64,000 nt of DNA from Ursus arctos (GCF_023065955.2 NW_026622986.1:13789848-13853847); one strand, 5' to 3'; positions 1-12,001 are shown, numbered from the stretch's first letter. Numbers and translations are program-made. Notes: generated from the sequence alone by a model not told the origin.

Positions 1-240
1 CTGCCACAGTAACATCAATTCAGGCCTGTTCTCATCTTTTTGGGATGGGCATCTAACATTTGTTCCCCCCGTTTACAACTGTGTGCGGAAGTGCCTAATT
101 TGGGATAAAGTATTGGGAAGCTCACTGTGGCTACATGCCTAAACCACATCCTCCAATTTGTTAGTATGTATCGGTAATAAAGTTACTAAGCTTATCTCCA
201 TCTGCCTGACTCCTGTGTTCTCAACTTAGAAAAAGAAGAG
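1..240. other. Unassigned stretch, possibly an LTR end
   Basis: Has an AATAAAG-like signal followed by a CT-rich tail ending 'gtgttctcaac', which resembles the 3' part of a retroviral-type LTR, but I cannot name a family. No exon found. Confidence 0.25.
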
Positions 241-354
241 CAACGCCATCTGCCACCTACCCCACCACAGTTCCAAGAAAAATGGCCAGACAACACTTAG
301 AAATGCTTTCTTCCTTGACTTCATAACGAACATTCATTGTTCAAAGCCACATAC

Positions 355-1345
355 TTTAAAGAGGGAAAAAGTTGACAAGAACAATTTCTGAAGCAAACAT
401 AGAAAGTCAGACAGAATGAGGAGACAGAGGAATATGTGCCAAATGAAAGACCAATACAAGGCTTCAGAAAAATAACTAAATGAAAAAGAGATAGGTTATC
501 TACCTGATAGAGTTCAAAGTAATGGTCATAAAGATGCTCAGCAAACTTGGGAGAAGAATGGATGGATTCAGTGAGAACTCCAAGAAAGAGAAAATATAAA
601 GAAGAACCAATCAGAGCTGAAGAATACAATAACTGCAATGAAAAATACACCAGAGGGAATCACCAGCAGAGTAAAAGCTGCAGAAGAACAGATGAGTGAT
701 CTGCAAGATAGGGTAGTAGAAACGATCCAAGCCAAAAAGAAAAAAGAATTTTAGAAATGAGGATAGGTTAAGGGACCTCCTAGAATCACGCCCCGCATCA
801 GGTCCCCTGCTCAGGGAGCCTACTTCTCCCTCTCCCTCTCCCTCTGGCCCTCCCCTCCCACTTGTGTTTGCTCTCACTTGCTCTGCTCTCTCTCTCTCTC
901 AAAAATAAACAAGAAAAGAAAAGAAAAGGCCATAACTTTAAGTAAGAAAATTACAAGAGAAAGAGTTTTATTGGTACAAGCAAACATACAGTAAAGGTAA
1001 TAGAGCAATCACTTTTATAAAGCCAGTATGAAGGTTAAAAGACAAAAGTAGTAATATCAATTATATCTACAGTAATTAGCTTAGGGACACACAAAATAAA
1101 AAGATGTAAACTAAGACATCAAATACATAAAACAAGGAGGGGTGTAAAATTTAGTGTTTATAAAAGGAGTTTGAACTTAAACATCAACTTAAAAGAGACC
1201 GCTATATACATAGGATGTTACATATGAACTTCATGGTGATCACAAACCAAAAATCTATAATCGATAAACAAAAAAGAAAAAGAAAGGCATCCAAGCATAA
1301 CACTAAAGAAAGTCCTCAAATTAGAAGGGAAGAGAGCAAGACAAT
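355..1345 (+). mobile_element. Old L1-type LINE fragment (5'/ORF1 region), split by a SINE
   Basis: Reads like degenerate L1/HAL1 (for example 'gaagaacagatgagtgatctg', 'aaccaaaaatctataat'). A SINEC tail at about 775-925 interrupts it. No intact ORF. Confidence 0.5.
775..925 (+). mobile_element. SINEC fragment, 5' head missing
   Basis: CT-rich SINE body and A-rich tail ('caaaaataaacaagaaaag'); lacks the tRNA-like head. Confidence 0.65.
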
Positions 1346-1611
1346 AAGGAAGCCGAATGAAAGACCAAGACTGAGGCCTCATTTATCCTGAGCCTATGCT
1401 ACTTTTGTCCACATCAATAAGACCATGAATATACCATCAAAACCATAAACCTATGTGCATTGATTGAAATGGATATTTTAATAACAATGATACACAATGG
1501 AAACTAGCTGCTATTTAAAGACTCCCTATCATACTCATCTTAGTCATCAATCACCAACTTAAGTGATGGCAAGGTAGATACGTGTGAACTTCATTTTAAA
1601 AATTCAAATTG

Positions 1612-1790
1612 TGGGGCACCTGGGTAGCTCAGTCAGTTAAGCGTCTGACTCTTGATTTTGGCTCCGGTCATGATCTCAGGGTCATGAGACTGAGCCGTGC
1701 ATCAGGCTCCTCACTGACCATGGAGCCTGCTTACCCTCTGCCCCTCACCCCGTGCTTGCACTGCCATTCTCTCCTTTAAAAAAAAAATCA
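1612..1790 (+). mobile_element. SINEC element
   Basis: Head 'ggggcacctgggtagctcag' (tRNA-Lys-like A box), B-box region 'ggtcatgatctcaggg', A-rich tail. Confidence 0.85.
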
Positions 1791-2245
1791 AATATTTGCT
1801 TGATTTAGCTATTTAGAAAATGCTCTACAATTGCTCAGCAAGACATTTTGTAAAAATTGAAACAAGTGCTATAAGTAAAAAAAGATGCTGTAAGTAAGAA
1901 AGCAATAAAGGATGTACTCTCCTGTAAGAAAATGCCAAAAATTTTAACTTAAAAAGAAAAATTAATCTTTTTAGGATTATAAGTTTATGTAATTCATAAA
2001 AGAACTTTTCATGGATTCTTCCAAATAATTAACATCCATATGGGATTGTTTGGACTCTAATCATTCACTTACGCATATGGGTGGAAAAAATTGGTAACAG
2101 CAAACTTTAAAATTGTTATAAACCATTGTCAACCAGAAAATAAGTCAAGGTATCTAAGTGTACATTTGGTTAATGAGCAATAATATTTACTTTCTAAAAT
2201 TGAATTTCAGTGTAACTTTTCAAGAAATATAAAATGTGTCACTTT

Positions 2246-2635
2246 TGGGGTGGCTCAATCGGTTAAGAGTCCGACATTTTTTTTTTAAGATTTTATTTAT
2301 TTGACACAGAGAGGGACAGCCAGTGAGAGAGGGAACACAAGCAGGGGGAGTGGGAGAGGAAGAAGCAGGCTCCCAGAAGAGCATGGAGACCAATGTGGGT
2401 CTCAATCCCAGAACCCCGGGATCACGCCCTGAGCCGAAGGCAGATGCTTAATGACTAAGCCACCCAGGTGCCCCAAGTGTCCGACTCTTGATTTCAGCTC
2501 AGGTCATGATCTCAGGGTCGTGAGACTGAGCCCTACATAGGGTTCCATGCTCAGCGGGGAGTCTGCTTGAGAGTCTCACTCTCTCTCTCCCTCTTGTGCA
2601 CTCTCTCTCTAAAATAAATAAAATCTTTAAAACAA
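2246..2635 (+). mobile_element. SINEC element split by a nested antisense SINE
   Basis: Head at 2,246-2,275, remainder from 2,475 to the A-rich tail at about 2,635. The duplicated 'a(g/t)(a/g)gtccgac' type sequence on both sides of the nested copy marks its target site. Confidence 0.85.
2276..2474 (-). mobile_element. SINEC element nested in another SINE
   Basis: Poly-T on the left and 'cacccaggtgcccc' on the right show antisense orientation; long CT-rich type. Confidence 0.85.
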
Positions 2636-2882
2636 TAATAAAATATGTCAGTTTAATTATATTTATTGAATAAAGTTATCTCTTGAAAGTAAGAGCTCCA
2701 GGAACAACAACAACAAAAAAATCACAAATTTTCTGTCTCATTTCCTTATTAGCACAAATAATTATGTCTTTTACTAGTGTGTATAAGTCAGTTAAACAAC
2801 TCAGGATTTCACCAAATTAAAAATAAAAATTATATCAGAAATCTGAAACCCAAGGAAAAAAAGATAAGACTATATAACTAAC

Positions 2883-3111
2883 CTTCAATAAGTAACTCTC
2901 GATGCCATTATTTGAAGGCCACGAGCTTGAGGGTGGAATCATGACATTCTCTCTTGGAGCAACATGTCTATTGAGAGCTAAACTATTATTGATATTTCTG
3001 ACGTAAGGCAGTTCCAAGACAGGACTCATAGTAACAGTGTGAAGGAAGTTCCTTTTCTGCTGTTTTTCCACTAGAAGTTTGGTTCTGATCTCTGCCAGCC
3101 TCTCATTAGTC
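2883..3111 (-). CDS. ANKRD26: ANKRD26-like exon O (near C-terminus)
   Basis: An open exon of 229 nt: acceptor 'ttaacag' at its right edge, donor 'gttag' at its left edge. The first base completes an Arg codon with the AG left by exon N; the exon ends in phase 0. The peptide begins TNERLAEIRTKLLVEKQQ and ends GIESYLLK, matching the ANKRD26 region just before the terminal coiled coil (DUF3496 area as I recall it). It contains a non-helical Pro/Asn-rich middle (VLELPYVRNINNSLALN). No stop or frameshift. The final exon(s) of ANKRD26 (MQQELEKNI-type helix and tail) are not found to the left within the window. Confidence 0.85.
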
Positions 3112-3489
3112 CTGTTAAGATTACAAAACACAATGCTTAGTATTTCATTTCTCCCCAAATCACTCCTAAATGACTTGTATTTTTTTTAAGTTTCCATAAT
3201 AGTAAACAGAACATGCCCTTAAATGGTGTTTTAACACTGAAAATGTGACAGAGAAGACCTACTACATATATTATAGGTTTAAAATTGTTCTAAATAAGTA
3301 CATATATTTCTTGGGACTCCTAACTAACAAGTAATTCAAAATAAGGAGGGAGAGAAATGGCTATCAGTGATATACACGGCTTAATAGGTAATAATTGCTG
3401 CCCTCCAGAATGGCAGTACTTATGAGACTCTTGAGGAAGCCATTACACATACTTATATTTAGTAAACACTTTAGAGATATAAAAATAAA

Positions 3490-3693
3490 CCACCCCAGGG
3501 GGCTGGGGGGCTCAGTCAGTTAACCATCTGCCTTCGGCTCAGGTCATGACCCCAGAGTCCTGGGATGGAGCCCCACGTCAGGCTCCCTGCTCAGCGGGAA
3601 GCCTGCTTCTCCCTCACTCTCTGCCTGCCGCTCCCCCTGCTTGTGCTCACTCACTCGCTCTCTGTCAAATAAATACATAAATCTTTAAAAGAA
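3490..3693 (+). mobile_element. SINEC element
   Basis: tRNA-like head mutated at its start ('ggctggggggctcagtcag'), CT-rich body, tail 'aaatacataaatctttaaaag'. Confidence 0.8.
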
Positions 3694-4567
3694 AATAAAA
3701 CTACAAACAAGCCATCCCTCAAAGACATTTTCAGGCATTTGCTTTCACCACTCTTGTACATTTCACTCATTACCTCAGAGAAATTGAGCATTTGGCAACT
3801 GAGGAAGAATTTAGACCAACAATTGCTAGGGGAGAAGCAGATGGCAGAGTCGTGATCAGAAAGAACTAAAACAGCTCCAGATGCGATTAGGTTATAACAC
3901 AGTTACCAAGGTACTGGAGGTGGAATCTGCCCTTTCTGTCTTCCACACACCTCCTTGTCATGTCCACCATGGTGCTATTTTTAGCCACTTTGGGAATTAC
4001 ACTGCCTTTCACCCCTAGGTGAATCTTTCTGTATGTATATACCCTTATGTAAAGTAGAAAAACTATAAAGAATAGTTTGTTTCAAAGCACCCTCTAGTTA
4101 AGAATACCAAAGATCACAATCAAAAAACTAAATCTACCAAGCTGTGAGGATGTGCAGTATTGGTACTTGACCTTTTGGGTTAAAGATGTAATCTTCCACA
4201 AATAAACTCCCTAATATTAATAAACTCATTTCTATTTAGGGTAATTCTGACAAACAATTTTATAATAATATGCTGTCTGTCTAAATTATAAAGCTTCAAA
4301 CAATTAGCTTAAACACTAGGCGATCAGATTAACTGAAAATATTGAGGGGAAAAAAAATAAAATCATGTAAAACTGAAAAAGGAGGAGCGATGCAAACTGT
4401 CTTGGCCTAACATCTCACAGTTCATGTATAAACATCATTTTCCAAAATTATGCTATCCAGTTGACTTTCACTTATTACTCATCTCATGAACCTGGCTCCA
4501 TAAAAATTATGCTTTAGAGGCAAATTAATAAGCTACATCTATTTTCTATGATTCTGTTTTAAATTAC

Positions 4568-4785
4568 CTGTTCAGTTCATTTGTCAATGACGTTCGAACT
4601 TTTACTTCTTCGAAATACAATTCCTTGTATTTTTCCAACTCTGTTTTATTAGAATGTTCTTGAGAACTTTTCATTTTGGATAGTTCAAATTCCAGATCTT
4701 TCATTCTGAGTTCCATCTGACTACTTATTAAAGCATTATTACTGTCTCTTAACTGTCCTAAGCTTTCTTGAGACGCTACTTGTGC
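4568..4785 (-). CDS. ANKRD26: ANKRD26-like exon N
   Basis: A 218-nt open exon with acceptor 'gctttag' on the right and donor 'gtaattt' on the left. It starts in phase 0 with AQVASQESLGQLRD, continues through SQMELRMKDLEFELSKMK and ends in LTNELN plus two bases (AG) of an Arg codon completed by exon O. It is a heptad-rich coiled coil matching the ANKRD26 stretch after VNLFLQ. No lesions are visible. Confidence 0.87.
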
Positions 4786-5068
4786 CTAAAGCAAATGAAA
4801 AACATTGTTTTAAAACAGTTATAACCTGGGTAATTATAGTATATTTCTTTCCTTTAGTTTTGAGTCAATGATTCAGAGAGCAATTTTAAATGTGAAAAAA
4901 GCCGAAGTGTAAGATATTTATCATCAATGTCAACTGAATTAAATCTGAATGATAAAGTTCAATCATTCTTATATTAGAACTCACGCAATATGATAATTCA
5001 AAGAATAAGAGAATCATTTAAAAATTTTAAAAAGTGAACAATACAACTTAAGAATAATCCAAGTACAT

Positions 5069-5262
5069 GGGGCTCCTGGTGGGGTCAGTCGGTTGAGCGC
5101 CCGACTCTTGGTTTCTGCTCAGATCGTGATCTCAGGGTCCTGAGATAAAGCCTTGTGTCATACTCAGCATGGAGTCTGTCTGAAATTCTCTTTCTCCCTC
5201 TGTCCATCCCCCGTGCTCATGCTTTCTAAACAAACAAACAAACAAATAAGATCTTAAAAGAA
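5069..5262 (+). mobile_element. SINEC element
   Basis: Head 'ggggctcctggtggggtcag', body and AAAC-rich tail. Forms an inverted pair with the antisense SINE immediately to its right. Confidence 0.82.
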
Positions 5263-5284
5263 AAAAAAAACCCCAAGTATGGTA

Positions 5285-5400
5285 CAATTTTGCTTTTAAG
5301 TAGGCTCCATGCCCAGCATGGAGCCCAATGAGGGGCTTGATTTCATGAGCCTGAGACCAAGACCTGAGCTGGTCAACCGACTGAGACACCCAGGCACCCC
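5285..5400 (-). mobile_element. SINEC element, truncated
   Basis: Antisense head at the right edge ('gacacccaggcacccc'); the CT-rich body is missing. Confidence 0.78.
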
Positions 5401-5685
5401 AAAGTTCAAATTTTTAGAGCACAATTTTTTCTTTTCCTCTCAACAGTCTTGTTTTATACCAACTGGTCTTAAGAAATAAAATGATTCTCTACTATGAATC
5501 ATTCCGAAAGACCAATTTAGTGAGAATGATGATGAAAACTGAAATTTTTAAAGGGAAGGAACAAATGCTTCCAGAAATTTACCAAATTGCTATAAAGGAA
5601 GTAGAGGAAAACTATACAATGCATATAACCAAAATGTAATTTGCAGTGAAATGAATTAAAGCATATTACAGATCAATAAATTAAC

Positions 5686-5976
5686 CTGTAAAAACAGATT
5701 GACTTCTCTTAATTTTTCCTCCATATCCAGCCTTGCCCTTTTGTCCAGTTCCCGTTTATATTGTTCTATTCTACTGTATTCTGCCATATTGACTTCTGCA
5801 TGACTCTTCAGGTTTACTACTTGTTGTTCCAACTTCTTTTTATCCTTCTCTAGTTTTTCACATTTTTTCTGTAGTTCCTTCATAGATAATAACTTCTGAG
5901 AGAGAACCTGGTTTTTTTCATCCAGTTGTAGACATTTTGAAGACGCAGTTTCTAGTTTTGCTGTAAGATCATCAAC
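5686..5976 (-). CDS. ANKRD26: ANKRD26-like exon M
   Basis: A 291-nt (97-codon) exon, phase 0 at both ends; acceptor 'tttattcag', donor 'gttaatt'. The peptide runs VDDLTAKLETASSKCLQLD ... MKELQKKCEKLEKDKKKLEQ ... EEKLREVNLFLQ, a strong coiled coil that I place in the DUF3496 region of ANKRD26. The usual Met at MKELQ is internal, not a start. The exon is fully open. The donor +3 position is T, somewhat weak but plausible. Confidence 0.9.
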
Positions 5977-6049
5977 CTGAATAAATAAAATAATACAGTT
6001 TGGAAGTAGAGTGAAAACAGTCTAATGCAAAACTATGACCAAAAATTTT

Positions 6050-6155
6050 TTTGAAGATTTTATTTTTAAGTCTCTACACCCAACATGGGGCTCAAACTCA
6101 CAACCCCAAGGTCAAGAGTCACATGCTCTACTGACTGAGCCAGCCAGGTGCTCAA
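6050..6155 (-). mobile_element. Short tRNA-derived SINE
   Basis: About 105 nt: antisense tRNA-like part only ('gactgagccagccaggtgctc' read in two halves) with a short T-rich end; a subfamily without the CT-rich body. Confidence 0.7.
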
Positions 6156-6437
6156 ATTTTAAATTAAACTCATTTTCAACAAAATGTTATCTATACTGTA
6201 GCAGTGTCTTGGAATGTGGAACCTTGAATAACTCAGGAAATCAGGAACAAAATTAAAACCACTAGGAGTTACTAAAAGAGATGTCTGCTATCGTTCTCTT
6301 TGCCACCCATTTGTACTTGATTTTATACTTTTATTTCTCTATGATTGTTTCAGATCTTTCCTGCATAAAATAACTGTAAGTCACGTCTTAGTACAAAGTC
6401 GCTTGACCCTTCCCCCTCACCTTAACACTTCATAATT

Positions 6438-6628
6438 TTTTTAAAAGATTTTATTTATGTATTTGAGAGGGAGAGAGAGTGAGAGCACAAGAGCAAGGGG
6501 AGGGAGAAGCAGCCTCCTCACTGAGCAGGGAGCCTGGCGTGCCACAGTACATCATTAGTCCCAGCATGCCAGGATCACGACCCAAGCCAAAGGCAGACAC
6601 TTAACTGACTGAGACACCCACGTGCCCT
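6438..6628 (-). mobile_element. SINEC element
   Basis: Antisense; T-rich start, 'gacacccacgtgccc' at the right edge; approximate flanking repeat of 'cataattttt'. Confidence 0.8.
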
Positions 6629-6805
6629 GGTACTCCATAATTTTTAAAGAAGTTTTAGGAATATCATATTGACTTATGTAGGTCTGAGCCAATAAATGCT
6701 TATCAAAATAAGACTTTGAAAATAAGACTCTAATTAATGAATCTATAAATACTGACTCTAATACCATAAGCCTTTTTCTTTTCTTTTCTCTTCTTTTCTT
6801 TTCTA

Positions 6806-6996
6806 AGATTTTATTTATTGAATGACAGGGAGAGAGACAGACAGCGAGAGAGGGAACACAAGCAGGGTGAGTGGGAGAGGAAGAAGCAGGCTCCCAGCAG
6901 AGCAGGGAGTCTGATGCGGGGCTCAATCCCAGAACGCTGGGATCACGCCCAGACTGGAAGGCAGATGCTTAACGACTGAGCCACCCAGGTGCCCCC
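6806..6996 (-). mobile_element. SINEC element
   Basis: Antisense long CT-rich type; right edge 'gccacccaggtgcccc'. Confidence 0.85.
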
Positions 6997-7289
6997 AAAG
7001 GCTTTTTCTAAATTACAAATGTTTTATGCTAATCTGAATTGCAGTCTGAGGAGAAATGATTCGCAGGGTTAAGAAATCACATCTCTAGGTAAAAAAAATT
7101 TAGTGAGATGATCCACATATTTTTGGACCATAAAGAACACAAAAAACAAAAAACCTTAATTCAACAGTGCTACAATCCTTTGTTACTTCCCACAAAATAA
7201 GAGAACATACTAAGCAACAAAAACAACCAAAAAACTTGCTGGAGTTTCAGTGATGCTGAGTTGGGAAGAACTTCTTTCCTTTAGATATG

Positions 7290-8385
7290 ATTGGTAAGAC
7301 AAGGTGAGTGGATGTGGTGGTTTTATAAATTCCTTGACACTTCTCCTATGACAATCCCTCCCCTTAATATGTGCTTGCCTTAGCAACTGGTTTCTAGTGA
7401 ATAGAATATGGCGGACTGCTATGTGATTTCTTTTTATTATGATATGTTAGTGACCACACAGTACATCATTAGTTTTTGATATAGTGTTCCATGATTCATT
7501 GTTTGAGTATACACCCGGTGCTCCATGCAATACGTGCCCTCCTTAATACCCATCACCGGGCTGGCCCATCCCACCCCCAAAACCCTCAGTTTGTCTATAG
7601 TCTCTCATGGTTCATTTCCCCCTGTTTACCCCCCTTCATTTGCCCCTTCCTTCTCCTACCGATCTCCCTGCTATTCCTTATGTTCCACAAATGAGTGAAA
7701 ACCATATGATAAGTGTCTTTCTCTGCTTGACTTATTTCACTCAGCATAATCTCCTTCAGTCCCATCCATGTTGATGCAAATGTTGGGTATTCATCCTTTC
7801 TGATGGCTAATAGTCCATTGTATATATGGACCACATCTTCTTTATCATTCGTCTGTTGATGGACATCTCAGCTCCTTCCACAGTTTAGCTATTGTGGACA
7901 ATGCTGCTAGGAACACTGGGGTGCATATGGCCCTTCTCTTCACTACATCTGTGTCTTTGGGGTAAATACCCAGTAGTGCAATTGCTGGGTCATAGGGTCT
8001 GCTATGTGATTTTGAAGGCTAGGTTAGAAAATGTGATATAGCCTCCATCTCACTTTCTTTTTCTAGGGAAGCTCACCCTTAGAATCTAGCTGTTGTGGGA
8101 AAGCCCAGGCCACCCACTGAGTCTTCATGTAGATATTCTAGCTGAGACTGCCCCAGCTACCATCCTAGCCAAAAGCCAGCCTCAACAGACAAACATGTGC
8201 ACGAACAAGGTTTTAGGTGATTCTAGTTCCCAGCTTCCAGTCATCCCAGGTGATGCCAAATGAAGAAGAAATGAGTTGGCCTTATTCACCCTTGTCTAAA
8301 GATTTGTGAACAAGATAAATGTTGTTTTGAGCCACTGGGTTTTGAGATGGTTTATTTTGCAGCAATAAATAATTGGTACAGATAC
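7290..8385 (+). mobile_element. MaLR (MLT1-like) LTR, interrupted by an L1
   Basis: Left LTR of an ERVL-MaLR-type element: ends with the typical 'acaagataaatgttgttttg' and 'agccactgggtttt' block. Split by the L1 at 7,430-7,999. Non-coding relic. The matching LTR is at 9,660-10,100. Confidence 0.6.
7430..7999 (-). mobile_element. 5'-truncated L1 insertion
   Basis: Antisense L1 3' end: right part encodes the ORF2 C-terminal tail (antisense 'ATFASTWMGLKEIMLSEIS'-like), left part the 3' UTR with poly-T. Flanked by the perfect 14-bp duplication 'ctgctatgtgattt' (7,416-7,429 and 8,000-8,013). Confidence 0.88.
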
Positions 8386-9659
8386 TGATATCAAAAATGG
8401 GGTGCTGCCATTAAAAAAAAAAAAAACTAAACTAAACTAAAACGAAACCTCCTTTGAACCAGGAAGTGGAACCTGAAAGGACGTAGAGAAGATTGAGAAC
8501 CAAAAGGGCTTCCAAGAGACTGCTAGTGGAAACCTGACAGCCCTTAAAGAGGCTTACAGCAAAGGTTTCTAGACAAGTGAAGAAAATGACACTACAGGGA
8601 AAGGAACTCGTGCCACAAACACTTGAAAGTAAAAATGATAGGAGAGATAAGCTACAGAAAGACTATTCGATACGAAGCAACCAGGACTTACTGGGTTCAA
8701 GTAGCTGCTCCTCATTTACAGCCTCTCTACATGCTGAATTGTCAAACAATGCTAAAATAAAGAAATGGCTTCTGGGTTAAGAGCAAATCCAGGAAAACAT
8801 GGCCTATGGATGAAGCCAAGACTATAAAACCCTTTATTAAGAACTTGGAAGGATGTAAGGTGCGCCTCGAATTTCTTTAAGGATCTTCAGAGTATGAGAA
8901 TTTTAAAGGCACTGTCAAGTAAGAGCTTCACAGGAAACCTGAGGTGAAAAGCTTATCTCAAAAAGATCCAGGAGCATGGCTTTTCTAATGGCATGAAAAT
9001 CATTAATATTCACAGAAAACTCAAAAACTGAAGAGAATTATAGTACCAAAACACTGCTTGTGAGCTTGGACTAAAAGAGACCAAGATAGTACAAACAGAA
9101 ACTAGGCCTTTGGGTCTTAGAAGTCCCACCAGGAAGAAGCAGGCTAAAAAACAGCTACAAACACAGGTCATTCCTTATGAAAAGGACAGAACCGAGAGCT
9201 CAAAGAGGAAAGCAAAGAGCCATGGAGAAGCATTCCCATGGTTAGGACTAAGTCCTAACTGAAGAACTGATAGCACGCTTCAGGCTGCATTTGAAAACTG
9301 CTATGGACTTGTATGCTTCCCATCTTCATTCTGAATGGGAGAGTCCTTAGCAGGTTTCCAGAATGTTGCATTTTGAGTGGTAGAGAACGGTCTCTTTAAT
9401 TTCCAAGTCTTCACATTGAGAGGACATGTACTCAAGGGACTATATTTTAGGCACCTTATCCCCGCTGCAACTGATTAAGATGGTAAGATCTTGGACTCGA
9501 GCCTGAACCTGATGCCATGATAACTGAGATTTGTGGGAGGTATTGGGAGGAGGTGAGTGTATTTTTTATGTGGGAGGAATACAAAAAATTGTGGCTGGTG
9601 GGTAAATTACACTGATTTTTAAATGTGTCCATAGGTTTTTAAATATTCATTCCATTAAA
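8386..9659 (+). mobile_element. MaLR internal region
   Basis: 1.27 kb between two similar LTRs, without any long frame, as in non-autonomous MaLR internal sequence. Assigned from position more than from sequence recognition. Confidence 0.45.
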
Positions 9660-10100
9660 AAAATTAAAGACTATGGGTCAACCTTAGTGACTTTCTCCTC
9701 ACAAACAGAATACGGTAAATGTCATGCTGTGTGTATATTCCAAGGCTAGGTTACAAAAGGCCATAGAGCTTCTGCCTTGCTCTGTATGTTAGGCTGCTTG
9801 CTGGAATTTAGCCCCCCATCTTGTGAGGTGGCTCAGGCCACAAAGAGAGTCTCGTTGTGCCAGTGTAATAAGTGCTTCAGCTGCCTGCCCTAACTATAGT
9901 CCTAGGCAACACCCAGGATCAACACCACCAGACGTGAGTGAACAACTCTTCAAACAGTTCCAGCCCCAAACCTTTCAGCTGCCCCACCTGAAGCCAGGGG
10001 AACAGAAACAAGCTGTCCTGGCCACACTTTTCCTAACAGTAGATTTGTGAACAAAATAAATGTTATTTCTTTAAGCCACTAAACTTTGGGGAGTTTGTTA
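9660..10100 (+). mobile_element. MaLR (MLT1-like) LTR, right copy
   Basis: Shares with the left LTR 'ggctaggtta', 'gatttgtgaacaa(a/g)ataaatgtt' and the 'taagccactaaactttgggg' end block. Non-coding. Confidence 0.6.
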
Positions 10101-10584
10101 AGAAAAGACAAAAAAGACAAAGAGAAAAATGGGCGATAAAAAGAGTGAATAAGATACATATATAGAAGAATTGGTCTCCATTAAAGTGGAAAGTAATAAA
10201 TGTTAAGATTAATTTATTAATGACAAACAGTGCTAATGAGAAGCAGCACATAACTAGAAGCAAGATCTAATCAGTTTTTCTCTCCATTTTCCCCCACTTA
10301 GGATGACATTACCTGTGCATTCTTTATATATGACCTTTATTATGTTGAGGTACGTTCCTTCTAAACCTACTTTGTTGAGGGTTTTCATCATGAATGGATG
10401 CTGTACTTCGTCAAATGCTTTTTCTACATCTATTGAAATGATCAGATGATCCTTCTTCTTTCTTTTATTAATGTGGTGTATCACATTGATTGATTTGCAG
10501 ATGTTGAACCACCACTGCAACCCAGGCATAAATCCCATTTGATCATGGTGATTATTTTTTTAATGTATTGTTAAATTCAGTTTG

Positions 10585-11465
10585 CTCAAAAAGTTAAAAA
10601 TAGAGCTACCCTACAACCCAGCAATTGCACTAATGGGTATTTACGACCAAAGATACAGGTGTGATTAATGACTACAGGAAGTCTTTTTCTTTTAATATAG
10701 GAAAAGATATTTAATTTCACTCTGTATTAATTAATGAAAATGCAAATTAAAGCTCCATTGTAATACAACTTTTAAAAATCTGACTGACATAAACAGATCA
10801 ACAATGTTTTAAAGACTATGGTTTTGCAGTATGGAGGTTCCTCAAGATGTTAAAAATAGCTACCCTACGACCTGACAATTGCACTATTAGGTATTTCCCC
10901 CAAAGATAACAGATGTAGTGAAAAGAAGGGCCATATGCACCCAAATGTTCATAGCAGCAATGTCCACAAGAGCCAAACTGTGGAAGGAGCCAAGATGCCC
11001 TCCAACAGATGAATGGATAAAGAAGATGTAGTCCATATATACAATGGACTATTACTCAGCCATCAGAAAGAATGATCACCCAACATTTGCATCAACATGG
11101 ATGGGACTGGAGGAGATTATGCTGAGTGAAATAAGCAGAGAAAGACAATTATCACATGGTTTCACTCATTTGTGGAACATAAGGAATAGCAGGGAAATCG
11201 GTAGGAGAAGGAAGGGAAAAATGAAAGGGGGGGATAGCAGTGAGGGAGATGAACGATGAGAGACTATGGACTACGGGAAACAAACTGAGGGCTTTAGGGA
11301 GGAGGGGGATGAGGGGATGGGCTAGCCTGGTGAAGGGTATTAAGAAGGGCACATATCGCATGCAGTACTGGGTATTATACGCAAACAATGAATCAGGGAA
11401 CACTATATCAATAGCTAAAGATGTACTGTATGGTGACGAACATAGTCATAAAAAATAAAATAAAA
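10585..11465 (+). mobile_element. L1 3' end nested in the antisense L1
   Basis: Sense-strand L1 3' part ending in '(aaaat)n' after 'gtactgtatggtgacgaac'. The flanking host L1 is repeated as 'aaattcagt(t/g)tgct' on each side (about 10,573 and 11,470), the target duplication. The inner 10,680-10,830 part looks rearranged. Confidence 0.75.
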
Positions 11466-11795
11466 TAAAAAATTCAGTGTGCTAGTATTTTGTTGAGGAT
11501 TTTTGCATCTATGTTCATAAGAGATAGTGGCCTGTAGTTCTCTTTGCAGTGTCTTTATCTGGTTTTGGTATCAGGGTAATACTGGCCTCATAGAATGCAT
11601 TTGGAAGTTTTTCTTCCTTTTCTGTTTTTTGGAACAGTTTGAGAAGAATAGGTACTAACTCTTCCTTGAAATGCTTGGTAGAATTTGCCTCTGAAGCCAT
11701 CCGGTCCTGGACTTGGTTTTTTTTTTTTTTTTGGAGTTTTTTTATTACGATTCAATTTCTTTGCTGGTTATCAGTCTTCAAATTTTCTTTCTTCC

Positions 11796-12001
11796 TTTTT
11801 TTTTTTTTAAAGATTTTTTTTATTTATTTATTCGACAGAGACAGAGACAGCCAGCAAGAGAGGGAACACAAGCAGGGGGAGTGGGAGAGGAAGAAGCAGG
11901 CTCATAGCAGAAGAGCCTGATGTGGGGCTCGATCCCAGAACGCCGGGATCACGCCCTGAGCCGAAGGCAGACGCTTAACCGCTGTGCCACCCAGGCGCCC
12001 C
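11796..12001 (-). mobile_element. SINEC element
   Basis: Antisense long CT-rich type with poly-T; target duplication 'aattttctttcttcct' (imperfect) on both sides. Confidence 0.87.

Noticed and set aside
1612..1700. tRNA-like A and B boxes as tRNA genes, here and at every SINE head
   Set aside because: They are the tRNA-derived heads of SINEC elements with CT-rich bodies and A-rich tails; none has a complete cloverleaf.
9823..10050. 75-codon frame as a gene
   Set aside because: It lies wholly within the right MaLR LTR and has no splice or promoter context.
11639..11920. Hydrophobic open frames rich in Phe/Leu as small membrane proteins
   Set aside because: They arise from poly-T and CT-rich antisense SINE or L1 sequence.
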